From positions 904,501 through 968,500 of the forward strand of contig JAJHTX010000007.1 in NCBI GenBank assembly GCA_032164295.1: a DNA stretch of 64,000 nt, written 5' to 3'. Below are positions 33,897 through 48,336 of the stretch, piece by piece. The stretch comes from Inonotus obliquus (Eukaryota; Basidiomycota; Agaricomycetes; Hymenochaetales; Hymenochaetaceae). Below the pieces are notes generated by a model. That model had not been told where the DNA came from, ran no database searches, and worked only from the letters and a program-made list of their open reading frames with translations. Made by a program: the position numbers and the translations under genes. How positions within the stretch are numbered: the first letter of the stretch is position 1; the number at the start of each line of letters is the position of its first letter.

Positions 33897-36800
33897 TCAT
33901 TCAGCAACGGCTCTGCGAAACGCTGCTTCTGCTTCCTGTTCTGCTTTAATTTGTTCCGCAGACTTGGGGACCCGTGATCGCAATACTCTCGTGGAAAGAG
34001 ACGGTGGTGTAGAGACCTCTTTAGGTCGTTTTCGTTTTGGAACAGATCTCGATGAGTTAGAATAAGGACGTGAATCTCTCATTTCATCGCCACCCTCCTC
34101 ACTGATGTTGTCACCCTCACCAAGATCCTCATCGGGATCCGAGAGTTCGGATGAAGATGCTGAGGGTTTATTTTCGCGTTGTCTTCTATGATTTTTAGAG
34201 GAACGCCGTGGTTTGCGAGATTTCGTCGCAGCACTATTCTTATGCCGCGTCGTTGCAGCGGAAGACTCGAACCCCCGTGTCCGTAATGAACGCGTGGTCA
34301 AATTACCCAAATGTTGCTGTGATGAGGAGCCAACCTTTCCGAGCATCTCAGCCGAGGTCCCGTCGATGGGTGCGTTCGCTTTTGAGTTTACCGCCCGTGC
34401 CTCACTTTCCTTGGCGAAATCAAGCATTGACTTTGGAGCCTGGAGTTCTCCAGGAGCAATCTGGTTAGGATCGGGGAAGATTTGATCAAAATCATCGTCT
34501 GCCTCCCCGTCGATTGTTTGAGCGCCCACATCTGACACGGATGGTGGCTGATCACTTTCCGCGTGACCAAGAGCACTTCCATTCAGGGTGCTGAGTTTAT
34601 CATGAGCTTCATTCCGCTCAGCAGCGGTTCCAGCGCCTCCGGCCGGGTGATACGTCCCGTGCTCAAATCGCGAAAGGTGGAATGGCTGGACTATTGCGTC
34701 CGCTTCTGTCAGGAATCCACCTGGTTGTTCGATTTCCGTCTGGGAGATGAATATGAATGAGAAAAACATGCATGAACTCCGTCTATACGGCATACACACC
34801 GTAATTTCATCTACACTGTGCCGTAAACCCGACCCTGAAGGTTCATCTCCGCCCGTATACTGCTCTTGCAGGCGCTGCCGTATCCGCAATCCTTGAATAA
34901 GCCTCGACCAGCGTTTGATGACACGCTCTCTTCTTTTTGTCTGTTCCCTTTCTTCCGCCTCGCGCTCAGAGGTCCAATAAGCCTGGTAATTGACGTAAAT
35001 TGGTGCAGTATCAGATTAGTGAAATTGCCAAATCTGACCTCGAGCAACGTTTCTTCGTTTTCGGCCGCAACGACGATCCCAGAGACAACAGGGAATGCAC
35101 GTCCTTTCTTAAATTCGAAACTCGTAACAGCTTCGGCATAATCGAATCCGAGTTTCTTCGCAATCTTCGCTACTCCTTTATCTAGAGCAAAGCGGATGTA
35201 AGCATGTCACTCGATTTGTAGAATGGTTGATCTTACACGGTATGTGTGCAGCTCCCTTGGGTAACATTGAAGGCGTGTAAAGATCGATGTTCCCAAAATC
35301 ATTTTTGGGGACAACCCCCTATACATATCCAAGACTCATTGTCAGTGACATCTCATTGATACTTCCTGAAGACTCTTACATTGACTACCGGATCAGGAAT
35401 GTAGGGTTCCGTTTGTGTCTCAGAATAGAGCCCTTGAAGCATCTCGTCTCCTTCCTGCTGTGCGAGCTCTAGAACACGCCGGCGTTGAATGGTGACTGCA
35501 CGCTGCTTGACCCATTTCAATGGCTGAGCGCCCTCCTTCACTTGCCGCCCTACACGCATCCAGTTATCCGCAGTCTTCAGTGTTATTACGTTTGAACGCG
35601 GATAGACAGGCTCGCCCCTGAACTTTCCGATCTCGGTCTTTGGGAATATCACTTCCTCACGTTTGAGGTGTTGCTCCAAGACATAACTAGTGTTATCGAC
35701 CAGTCAGCTTGGCAGAATGCTTTGGACCAATGAGATCCACTTACAGAGGGTGATTCTTGAAGCCTGCAACCGACGTTGGCATGCCTTCCGTGAATTTGAA
35801 GAAGTCGAACTCTTCGTCTTCAGCGTCATCACGGACAAGCCTGTACGGGCGAGTTACGGGCGCCATCACAGACTCCCACCACTCCTTTCGCCCCTTGCCT
35901 CCTAGCTGTGCTTTAGCGGTCTTCTTGCCATATTCCCTTGCGTAGCGCGCAGTGACGTCTCTACAATATCCATCTTCCTCAATGGCAACGATGTACACCA
36001 TTCTATTGGTTCTATCATTGGGGGAAGGCTCGAATACTTTGCGTTTGTTGACGATGTATCGTGTCGGATCGACAGGCATCCACTTTCCATCTGCCCTTGA
36101 AAACACCTCCGTCCAGAAGACAGGCGGAGTACCGCCTATCGGAGGAGCTGGTGCTATCAAGGCTCAGTATATTGCGGTTTGTATCAAGACTTCCAGTGAA
36201 CATGTTCTTACTGCTTTGCCTCGAACTCGACTTTGAACCTAACCGTTGTCCAGTTGACTTCGACTTGCGTAGTTTGACGATAGGTTTGGGTAACGCCTTC
36301 CCTTTCCCTTTGTGATCCGGTTTCGTAGGCGTCGCAGAGCCTGACAAGGTCTGCCCGACTCCCGGAAAACGCCCCGCTTCTTCCTCACCTTCATCCTGAA
36401 AGCCCGGGATTGCAACCTCCTCCATATCATCGTCGTCTTCTCCATCCCCGCGTTCACTCTGTCGTGAATCATCTGCAGAAGAGTCTGCCTTCTCCTTACC
36501 CTTCTTGGACTTTTTCTTTCGGGAAGGTTTCTCCTTTCCTACATTCGCTTGCCAAGGGACGCTTTGCAGGGAGACCACAAGTCTGGCGGGGATGTCGAGA
36601 CCGCGGCACAAGGCGGTAAAGAGCTGGGAACTGACGTCTCGGCTTCCGCGACGCTTCAATGTATGTTTCATTAAGCTCTTCGGACCTCTGATCAGTTCGC
36701 CATCATCTTCAAACTCGACCTCGAACAAAAGCTTCTGAACCTCGTCGAACGTTCTTGACCGGATGTGTCCAGTGTCCTCAATCTCAAAGAACTCCTCGTA

Positions 36801-37424
36801 CCACCATTGCGTGAGACGCATCATAGACGATTCGAAGAGGCGACCACGCTTTGCCGCTTCTGGGTGACGATTCTTTGTTATCATAGAAAAGGATGTTTGA
36901 AGTGAAATTGGTGTCAAAGATAATAGTCGCGCCTAAATACGACGTCTTAGTACATGGATCAAATCACGTAGCACGACCAACGAACCTGTAGAATGTCATC
37001 ATTCAACCACTTATTCCGAATTATCGCGTTCGCCAGCAAAGCGACAGTATGAATCTTGTGGCAAGTAAGTCGCACCGCCCGCAGTTCAGCATTCTGTTCC
37101 GCTTGCTTCCTGTGACAAGAGTGAAAAAAGGGAAGAGAAAGTTATGATAGACATTTAAGCTTACTTTCGTTTCGGATCAACCTTTTGTGCCTTCTTTAAT
37201 GTGATCTCAATATTTCCTGTCCCGGCTTTGTCATTCTTGTTTGTGGAGGAGCCTTCTTCTTGATCCACTTCAAGGTTGTAGTCTGGCACACCCTCCGGAA
37301 TTGTAGATATAATTGTTGCTGCGACAGGTCGAGTAGAGACATCTTCCCAGTCCATTTCATCGTCGCTGTCCATTTCCGCTCCGGATAAGGGCGGACTTGA
37401 GATTGTGGCATGTCGCGAGCTCAT
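33897..37424 (-). CDS. RAD4: DNA repair protein Rad4 / XPC
   Basis: The damage-recognition factor of global nucleotide excision repair, acting with Rad23. Start MSSRHATISSPPLSGAEMDS with an acidic N-terminus. The transglutaminase-like domain has LFTALCRGLDIPARLVVSLQ, then a long Lys/Asp/Glu-rich insertion (KKKSKKGKEKADSSADD, IPGFQDEGEEEAG), then GGTPPVFWTEVFSRADGKWM, VDPTRYIVNKRKVFEP and EEDGYCRDVTARYAREYG. Beta-hairpin domains follow: BHD1/2 (FKNHPLYVLEQHLKREEVIF, EPVYPRSNVITLKTADNWM) and BHD3 (DLYTPSMLPKGAAHIPYKGV, AVTSFEFKKGRAFPVVSGIV). A C-terminal tail of about 300 residues is rich in Ser, Arg and acidic residues with several KRKRP/RKPRR basic patches. The stop TGA is at 33899-33897. It converges on TRM61 and is divergent from the esterase gene. 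Confidence 0.95.
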
Positions 37425-37728
37425 CGTGCGTCTTGAGGTGTGGTTCGAGCAGAACCTTGTCAGAGGCCTCCGACAAAAGAGAAAGGGTGTTTATATCCTG
37501 AACATGTGTGCAGTGACCTCCGTGGTGGTGGTGGTCGCTGACGAAGACGTCCGCTTGGTTTGTTTGGTTGACCCGTCTGGAAATATGACGCGAACGGAAT
37601 CATTACTTACTCACGACGTGGCACCGACCGACCCTGTCGTGTACATTCAGCGGAGATCTGGCTGAGTATGGTCAGTTGAAGTGGGTTGAAACTACTCAGC
37701 TCTGTTCAAGATACTTAGATTCTTAGCC
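37425..37728. promoter_or_regulatory. Divergent promoter, RAD4 / alpha-beta hydrolase
   Basis: 304 bp between outward start codons. It contains a GTGGTGGTGGTGG-type stretch near 37521 and a GACGCGAACG element near 37589, which has a CGCG core but is not a full ACGCGT. No clear TATA box. Confidence 0.45.
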
Positions 37729-38927
37729 ATGGTAGAGATCCAAGAAGAACCTCTCACTTTCCCTTACAAGAGGGTCAACCAACGAGTCAACTATGTCGAT
37801 GTCTTCTTACCACCTCAACCATCCAACGGGACTTTGAAGGTCATTCTTTACTTCCACGGTGGCGGATTGACTGCAGGAAACCGTAAAAGTTGGTTCCCTC
37901 GTTGGATCTATGGTGCGTCATTCCAAGTTTCCGCTCGTATGACTTCGCCCACAAGGCTAACTTGCATCCGAAGACCGCGCAATGCAAGCTGGCTATGCTT
38001 TCATATCGGTGGATTATACTCTCCTAGCACCAGCTACGGGTCACGATTTGTTGGACGACATCAAAGATGTGTTCTGTTACCTGGACAAACGACTGAACGA
38101 TGATCTCACTGCGAGTGGCTCGAACATTACTGTTGACGCATCTTCTATAATCGTATCGGGTTCAAGTGCCGGCGGTTTGTGCGCGTATCTGGCTGCTCTA
38201 CACGCTACTCCGAAGCCCAAGGGAGTTTTGTCTCTGTATGGACAAGGTGGCAATTTCCTGGTGAGTTTTTCAGTGCATGTTCTACCTGCCAACTCTCCTC
38301 TTACGCAGTTAGTTCCTCTAGTCTCATCAATACATTGCAATCAAAACCGAGCCTTTCTTCCTGGGACGCGAAATGCTGGATCCTGTCACCTTTCAAAGGT
38401 TCTTGTATCCCTTCCCATCAGATCTCGAGCCCACTTCAGACTCTCCGCTCGCGTATAACGCAGCCGATCATCCAACCGCACCAGGCATGCCTGCGAATTT
38501 ACGGATGCCACTCTGTAGACTCTACCTACAATTAGGGACCTTCCTGGATTATTACACGGGACAGTATAAGCCTAGCTTGAGCGCACGACTGCGGACAATA
38601 TTGGAAATGCACCCCAGTCCAGAGACGTTGTTGGATCCTCTATTTGCACTCATACCCGACAAACATATAACCTTGTTTCCTCAACTTCTCGTCGACTCCT
38701 CGTTTCCTCCGACATTTCTGTTGCATGGTGAATTGGATTCGGTGGTACATTCGGAAGAATCTCACAATATCGCTCGACTCCTTTCGGCCCATGGTGTTAG
38801 GAACGTCCTCCGTATCGTCCAGGACGAGGAGCATTCTTTTGATTACGCGGAGGGCGCTCGGGAAAAGTACGCCAAAATATTCGATGAAGCTTTCGAGTTT
38901 GTAAAGGATGTTTTCGACCAGCTTTGA
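37729..38927 (+). CDS. Alpha/beta hydrolase (HGGG-type esterase/lipase)
   Basis: A probable cytosolic carboxylesterase of the hormone-sensitive-lipase-like group. Exon 1 starts MVEIQEEPLTFPYKRVNQ and holds the oxyanion motif YFHGGGLTAGNRKSWFP. After an intron (about 37912-37973), YAFISVDYTLLAPATGHDLL leads to the nucleophile elbow VSGSSAGGLCAYLAALHA. A second intron lies near 38261-38330. The last exon has the acid motif LHGELDSVVHSEES and the base motif QDEEHSFDYAEGA, with TGA at 38925-38927. There is no signal peptide. The Ser-Asp-His triad is complete. The substrate is unknown; the relatives are fungal alpha/beta-hydrolase-3-like proteins. It converges on the sirtuin gene, 102 bp away. Confidence 0.9.
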
Positions 38928-39029
38928 GATTGCTTAGAAGTTCATGGTTCGCATTCATTAGGAATACAAAAGAGATAGAGATACAAATAGATGCAGATGG
39001 AAAGATACCATAGTTGATAGATGTGTCCG

Positions 39030-40767
39030 TTAGAGTTTCACTGTCTGTATCGAGTCACTCGAGTTCGCCGTTTGCTCAGTCGCTGGTGGGGCCTCCGGTT
39101 CCTTCATTAAGGACGTGCCCGATGAGCTGTCGCTTTCCTCTGATTTACTCGCACCAGACACATCAGATTTCGCGATATCAGAAGTGTCTTCGGCTCTTGA
39201 AGTGTCTCCTTCGATGGCTTGCTCAGTTCGACCTTCGTGATTCCTGTTTATTTCTTCCTCAAGCCTAATCTCGCTAATGGTCTCCGCCAGCTTATCGACG
39301 AGATCTCCAAGCAGTTCTTCGCTAACCGTCTTGCCATCTGAATCGACCGCCTCTCCCTTTGTACCCTCTTCCGCCTCCTCTTCCCTCGTCACCTTCTTTG
39401 TTTCATCCTTCGCATCAACTCTCTTCGCTTCCTTCTCCTTCGCCTCCGGCTCGCCATACGCTCCCCCTTCCCTTTCTCCCTCTGATTCTTTGACATGAAC
39501 CATATCTTCGAAGGCAGCAACGATGGGTTTCGGTGTAGATGTATCTGTCTCCGCCCATAATGCCTTGAGTTCCTCTCCCCAACCCAGAAGCTCGCATAAC
39601 TGCCGTACGGCTTTGTCACACGGCATAAGACACGCGACGTCGTTCGCCCTTGAGCCCCATCCTCCGACATGATCCAAGTTTATCAATAACCGTGGGCATT
39701 CTTCCGGGACCAATCCCGTGAGCGACGCAAAAGGGTGGACGGTAAGAGACGTTCCCATCACGATAAGTAGGTCTGCATCCCTCAGATTCCCTATTCCCCG
39801 GAAGAATTCCGCAGGTAACTTCATGTGGTCAGTTAAATTTGTGATTAGTAGATGTCGATGGTGATTAAAGCTTATAAGAATTATACTGCCAAAGAACTCA
39901 CATTCTCTCCGAAAAAGACGATATCAGGCTTAACATACCCACCGCAAGACTGCTTCTCGCAGATGGGGATTTCCTGGTCGTCTATCTTCTTCTTGATTTT
40001 GTCATGTGGGTATGACGCGCCGCAATTTACACAATGCTGATCGGCAAAGCTACCATGTGCCTCGACAATCTTTTCCGGAGGGACTCCAGCCGCCCGTTCC
40101 AGAGTATCTATATTTTGCGTAAAGCATGTATGCAGAAGCCCCTTCTCAGCAAGGAGCCGTATGAATGAATGAGTTAGAGTTGGGCGGAACTTTCCCGGCG
40201 CAAGCTCATGAGCGAGCACATAGACTGGTAAGTAAATAGACCAGTATTTCAGGATTGTGGCTTCAGATATAAGTTGATATCCTTACACGGGCGAGGGTTG
40301 CGCTTGAAGAAACTAATATCGAATACTGCCTCTGGGTATGGGAGGTTGAGCCTAGCAAGGTTTGCCTGAATAGACCCTGTTTTAAGAGTATGTGGCGCTT
40401 CCATAGCTCATGGTACCTACATACAGACCTAGAAGGGCCCATAACTGAGTTTTCTGCATGAAATGCAGAATTAATCCTTACCAGTATCCGGGGATCTAAA
40501 GTCGGGAATACCAGCTGATGTACTAATGCCTAAAAGCAGGTTCAAGTAAATCTTCCAGACAATGTGATGACTGGCGGAATGGAATACAGACCAGCCCCGG
40601 CCTATCAATGTATTTATTCAGTTCACAAAGTAACCATAATCAAGAATATGGCTTACCATGACAAAAACATTCTTGCACGATTCACTCTTTACATACTTTG
40701 CTATTCCAGGTAGGTCTAGAGAGTCAAGAAATTGTGGTATATCATTTTGTTGTACAATTCTCCACAT
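39030..40767 (-). CDS. NAD-dependent protein deacetylase, Hst2/SIRT2-like sirtuin
   Basis: A class I sirtuin, typically cytosolic/nuclear and acting on H4K16 and other lysines. Start MWRIVQQNDIPQFLDSLDLP (ATG at 40767), then YVKSESCKNVFVMV joined to the Rossmann motif GISTSAGIPDFRSPDTG. Further: FKRNPRP, CFTQNIDTLERAAGVPPEKI, the catalytic His in VEAHGSFADQHC, zinc Cys CVNC plus CEKQSCGG, KPDIVFFGE, LLIVMGTSLTVHPFA, LINLDHVGG, then VRQLCELLGW. The catalytic core is followed by about 170 residues rich in Glu, Lys and Ser (KEKEAKRVDAKDETKKV ...), much longer than in yeast Hst2. TAA at 39032-39030. It is divergent from RecQ with 221 bp between starts. An upstream exon cannot be excluded. Confidence 0.93.
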
Positions 40768-40988
40768 TGCAAAAGTGCTGGTGATGGTACAAGAGTAAGG
40801 TATGATGTGGGAGTCATCATGCCATAATCGAGCTATGCAAATCCTCCGTTTATTGCCAAATTTGGCATTCGGCCGAAAGACTCGGATCTGACGGTATGTG
40901 ACGTGACGGTATCTTGTGACAGACGCGTTCTGTGCGCGCGATCGGTCACTCAGGCTGTGGTCGCGAGTCGACTTGTACGTTACACACC
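40768..40988. promoter_or_regulatory. Divergent promoter, sirtuin / RecQ helicase, with an ACGCGT box
   Basis: 221 bp between outward start codons. ACGCGT lies at 40923-40928, followed by GCGCGCG, about 60 bp upstream of the RecQ ATG. ACGCGT is the MluI cell-cycle box core bound by MBF in yeasts, where it drives G1/S expression of replication and repair genes. Its use here is inference. Confidence 0.5.
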
Positions 40989-44902
<3,914 letters not shown>

Positions 44903-45039
44903 AAACAACGCCAACGCTTACATCCGTACGAATAAATTGCCTGATTGGTATGTTACACGAGCACGTGATTTTTGATTATTCTTAGATATGACGTATTGGG
45001 ATCGAGGTGGAAATAGTATCCAGAGTATTATTGCGTGGT

Positions 45040-46788
45040 ATGCAAGTACTACCACCACGTTATCCAATGGACACGTACAATATCCTCATCACAATACATC
45101 GCGCCAATAATGTCCCGGCCGCAGACTTATACAACCTATCTGCTGACCCTTACATTCGTGCATCGCTAAAAGCGCCATCACGACTACGAACATCAGACGA
45201 GCCAAAACTACGGTGGCGAACACGGACAGTCCGTGCAACTCGAGATCCTGTATGGAATGAGCATTGGCTTATTGGAGGAATCCCACAAGACGATTTCTCA
45301 CTCAAGCTGAAGGTCAATGATGAGGATGCGAATGACCGTGATGACCGGCTTGGAGTAGCAGAGGTGAACTTCACGGAGGATATGATTCGCGAAGGGTATG
45401 AGATCAGAGAGCGGGAAGTCAAAGTCAAGAAGAGACGCGGGAGTATCTTGCCATACATCATGACTTACATGGAAGGAATGTTACCTGGACGTCATGTTAG
45501 GAAGCACAACCGTGTTGTCCTGAGCGCTACGGTCCTCGGCAAGACAAAGGATAAGAATGATGTTAGAGTGCATACGATCGGCCCAAGTATGTACTTTCCA
45601 GAAATATCATTTGATAGCACTATTAACTCAATTTCAGATGCCTATAGCTTGCACTTTTCCCCGTTGATCGGCTCTGTACTGAATCGCGGAAACCAACTCA
45701 CCAAAGACCGGCCTATTCAGCAAACGGGCAACGAAAAGAAGCCGGCATCCGCGTCGACGTTTGTGGCTTGTAAACTCCAGCTAACGGGACCTGTACCTAG
45801 AGAGTTGCGCCACCGTTACGTCGGCTACAACTGGTTTATCAAAATGCTTTACAGCAGGAGGAGTCTTTCGGGGCGTATTCTATTCCAAAGCTTGCGAAAG
45901 CAATACCGTACCGTTTACTCTTACGATAAGAGCACGCTATATGGAGTCGTTGAAGTAGAAGAAGACAAAGAAACGGATGACGCTGGAGCCTCTACGGTCC
46001 TACCTTCATCAGAAGCACACTCTCGAGCATTAGCGAAACAGTTCCTGGAAATGACGAATTACGGGAGAGGTGGCCGGCTGCAAACATACGTGCTCACCCT
46101 TGATGCCCAATGGAGATTCTGCGAAACGGGAGATGAGTTTGCGATTGATTTTCTGAGTAAGCACATGATGCATGCGGGTGGCGAGCAGATTGTTGCGTAT
46201 GCTGGAGAGTTCTTCGTGAGGCGAATATCGGGCGAATCAACAAGAGATGGAGACCAACGAGAAAGCGGTCATGGTGATTTAGAAAAAGGTGAAGGAAGCC
46301 TCACTGAGAACGATGCCGAGGACGATGCAGACCCCTCACATTACGAACTTGTAATCGACAACGACTCGGGCACATACCGACCCCCAGAATCAACGCTGCC
46401 AATCTTACAGGTATGGTTATCCGACAGTCGCCGTCTCGGGGCACTCGGAAGGGTCACCGTTATGCATTGCTTTGACGAGAAGCTGCAGGCATTGAAAGAG
46501 CAGCGCATGGAGTTTAAGAAACAACTGGCAGGAGGGGAACCGCAGAAACGGCAGCAAGTGAGGCGAGCTGGGTCGAGCACGAGTAGCATTCGAGTGGATG
46601 GAAGGAAATTGAGCAGTGGGGAAGTGGAGCGGATTGTTGCAGAGCAGGAAAAGGAGAATAAGGAGACGTTGCGAGATGGTGATGCGCAAAGACAAGGTGA
46701 CCAGGAAAAGATATCATCAAAGGACGGACCGGAGGGTGAGGTGGGTGGAATGCCGAAGACGCCACCTGATTCTGGGATACATATCTGA
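45040..46788 (+). CDS. C2-domain protein, single exon
   Basis: An uninterrupted frame of 582 codons from ATG 45040 (an alternative start at 45067 gives MDTYNILITIHRANNVP). The N-terminal C2 domain (about residues 10-110) shows NVPAADLYNLSADPYIRASL, TRDPVWNEHWLIGG, LKVNDEDANDRDDRLGVAEV; the Asp clusters are typical of Ca2+/phospholipid binding. The middle has IGPSMYFPEISFDSTINSIS, a fungal C2-protein block (YVGYNWFIKMLYSRRSLSGR), and MTNYGRGGRLQTYVLTLDAQ followed by WRFCETGDEFAIDFLSKHMM. The tail is charged and probably coiled (FDEKLQALKEQRMEFKKQ). There is no signal peptide or membrane segment. The role is unknown, likely peripheral membrane. It stands out as the only long intronless gene in a window where all neighbours have many introns. 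It lies 137 bp downstream of RecQ and ends 80 bp from the MDE1 stop. Confidence 0.85.
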   Translation: MQVLPPRYPMDTYNILITIHRANNVPAADLYNLSADPYIRASLKAPSRLRTSDEPKLRWRTRTVRATRDPVWNEHWLIGGIPQDDFSLKLKVNDEDANDRDDRLGVAEVNFTEDMIREGYEIREREVKVKKRRGSILPYIMTYMEGMLPGRHVRKHNRVVLSATVLGKTKDKNDVRVHTIGPSMYFPEISFDSTINSISDAYSLHFSPLIGSVLNRGNQLTKDRPIQQTGNEKKPASASTFVACKLQLTGPVPRELRHRYVGYNWFIKMLYSRRSLSGRILFQSLRKQYRTVYSYDKSTLYGVVEVEEDKETDDAGASTVLPSSEAHSRALAKQFLEMTNYGRGGRLQTYVLTLDAQWRFCETGDEFAIDFLSKHMMHAGGEQIVAYAGEFFVRRISGESTRDGDQRESGHGDLEKGEGSLTENDAEDDADPSHYELVIDNDSGTYRPPESTLPILQVWLSDSRRLGALGRVTVMHCFDEKLQALKEQRMEFKKQLAGGEPQKRQQVRRAGSSTSSIRVDGRKLSSGEVERIVAEQEKENKETLRDGDAQRQGDQEKISSKDGPEGEVGGMPKTPPDSGIHI

Positions 46789-46868
46789 ACAAAGAATTTC
46801 TTGCACGAAATATCTATTGAACGAACCCAGTGATTTATTGACGCATCGTGTTGTACAAGAATAAAAAT

Positions 46869-47978
46869 CTAATTCTTCGTCTCTTCATTCAGCAATGTTG
46901 GGAGACCAGCCAGTTTCATCTTGACGCTAACTTCGAAGAGGTAATCCAAGCACTGTAGAGCAGTATTCCATGCAAGCATGTCAATATGAAAAGGATCTTG
47001 GCGTACCTCCGTCTGCGTCTTTGCCTTTTGCCAATCAAGACCTGTGATACAATCAGCTCATTTCCTTTGATCGTTTATTTCACACATACCCCATACATAG
47101 ATACCATGTCGCCTTACTAGTACTGCAGCAGCGTCAGGATACTCCTTCATAGCCTGCAACCAATGTAAGCACCATCCAAAAATGCCAATGACATGTGCTT
47201 CATCCAACCTCAGCCATACCGTCTTTCAGATCCTCTTCATTGGGTGTATTCTCGATAATTGGGACGACGAGTGTGTCTAGATAAGATAAAGCGGCTCCCG
47301 TTCCCGCAATGCGAACACCCTTGATCATCTAATAGGAAACAAGGATTCCAGTCAAATCGACCGCGTCAATTGTGCATGACTTACTTCCTGAGAGTATGAA
47401 CTTAGCTATCATCGTACGATCACACTAAATACAGCGTACCTGATGAGATATTCGAAACTCCTTCCCCGGCCAAAGTAACGTCGCCATAACCGCGTGTTGT
47501 GAATGAGTATGTATGCACGAACCAGCATCTCGTAGTTCAAATGCGTTCCAGAACAATGGTGTACACGCTGATTCTTTCAGACCTACATGAGGACGTCGAA
47601 GAAAGATACGATCTGTATGTGGAGAGGGCTGTGGGTAAGGGAGGACGAATATATGTGTTGGTTCAATGCGCTCCTTTTGAACACCGGAGGGCGCTATGTA
47701 CACAATATCGCTAAAGTAGCAGAAAACACGCGTTAGATCAAAGTGAAATTTGTAGTAACGCAACTTCTTACCCTTGACGAATGGTAATTCCTCCTCCAGT
47801 ACCGGTGACCCACCCGAGATGATAGAACTGTCTGCAAAGCTCTGGGATTAAGTTCGCGGGCTATCGACAAACGATGGATCAGACAGCTATAGGATGCTTA
47901 TCCCCAAGGGCGCTTGCATACATGGCTAGGATCTGACGAGGTGACGAGAGCATCTGGATTGCCGTTGATGTTTGCCAT
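46869..47978 (-). CDS. MDE1: Methylthioribulose-1-phosphate dehydratase (MtnB/APIP/Mde1), with a 3-nt microexon
   Basis: A methionine-salvage enzyme: dehydrates 5-methylthioribulose-1-phosphate; zinc-dependent class II aldolase fold. Exons 47978-47922, 47860-47772, 47710-47440, 47387-47385, 47328-47209, 47153-47090, 47041-47007 and 46952-46869 total 723 nt (240 aa, the usual family length). Motifs in order: [45 protein letters not shown], the zinc ligands in [69 protein letters not shown] with the third zinc His, and [13 protein letters not shown]. The catalytic Glu (residue 140) is encoded only by the 3-nt exon GAA, between introns of 52 and 56 nt. Skipping it would keep the frame and delete the residue. 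Intron 5 has an unusual GTTGGA donor. It is divergent from DHR1. Confidence 0.95.
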
Positions 47979-48336
47979 GCCTGCCAGTCTCGGTAGTCTG
48001 AGTCTCTAAAATGGTGCCAGGTGAGGATGAACGGCGTGATACGAGGGACGTTTCCCCCTTCCGCTTGACACGAAAGAGACAGTTGCTCTTGACCTGTTGA
48101 GAACGCACAAGCCAGGCGCGATGTGGTTGAGTGTCTTAGCTCGTCGTGGTACAGTATTAACATAATCGGTGCGCCATCAAGAACCAAAATTTCGTGGCTC
48201 AAGCTGCATGTTCACATCCAAACTAGGAAGGAAGAGCTGATCGACAGATCGACTTCCGTCCCAACTCAAAATTTCTGGTCCCGCTTCTTTGTCAATCAAC
48301 TGGACTGCACGTTCAGGTCGGCGAAAGTGGAATACG
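47979..48336. promoter_or_regulatory. Divergent promoter, MDE1 / DHR1
   Basis: 358 bp between outward start codons. An open minus-strand frame crosses it but lacks family motifs and runs into MDE1 exon 1 out of frame. No ACGCGT and no clear TATA box. Confidence 0.45.

Noticed and set aside
34208..34485. Two overlapping plus-strand frames inside the RAD4 tail
   Set aside because: Antisense shadows of the acidic/Ser-rich RAD4 C-terminal exon.
47879..48202. Minus-strand frame of 107 codons starting upstream of MDE1
   Set aside because: It overlaps MDE1 exon 1 in another frame; the [19 protein letters not shown] start splices exactly into PANLIPEL, so this frame is a shadow.
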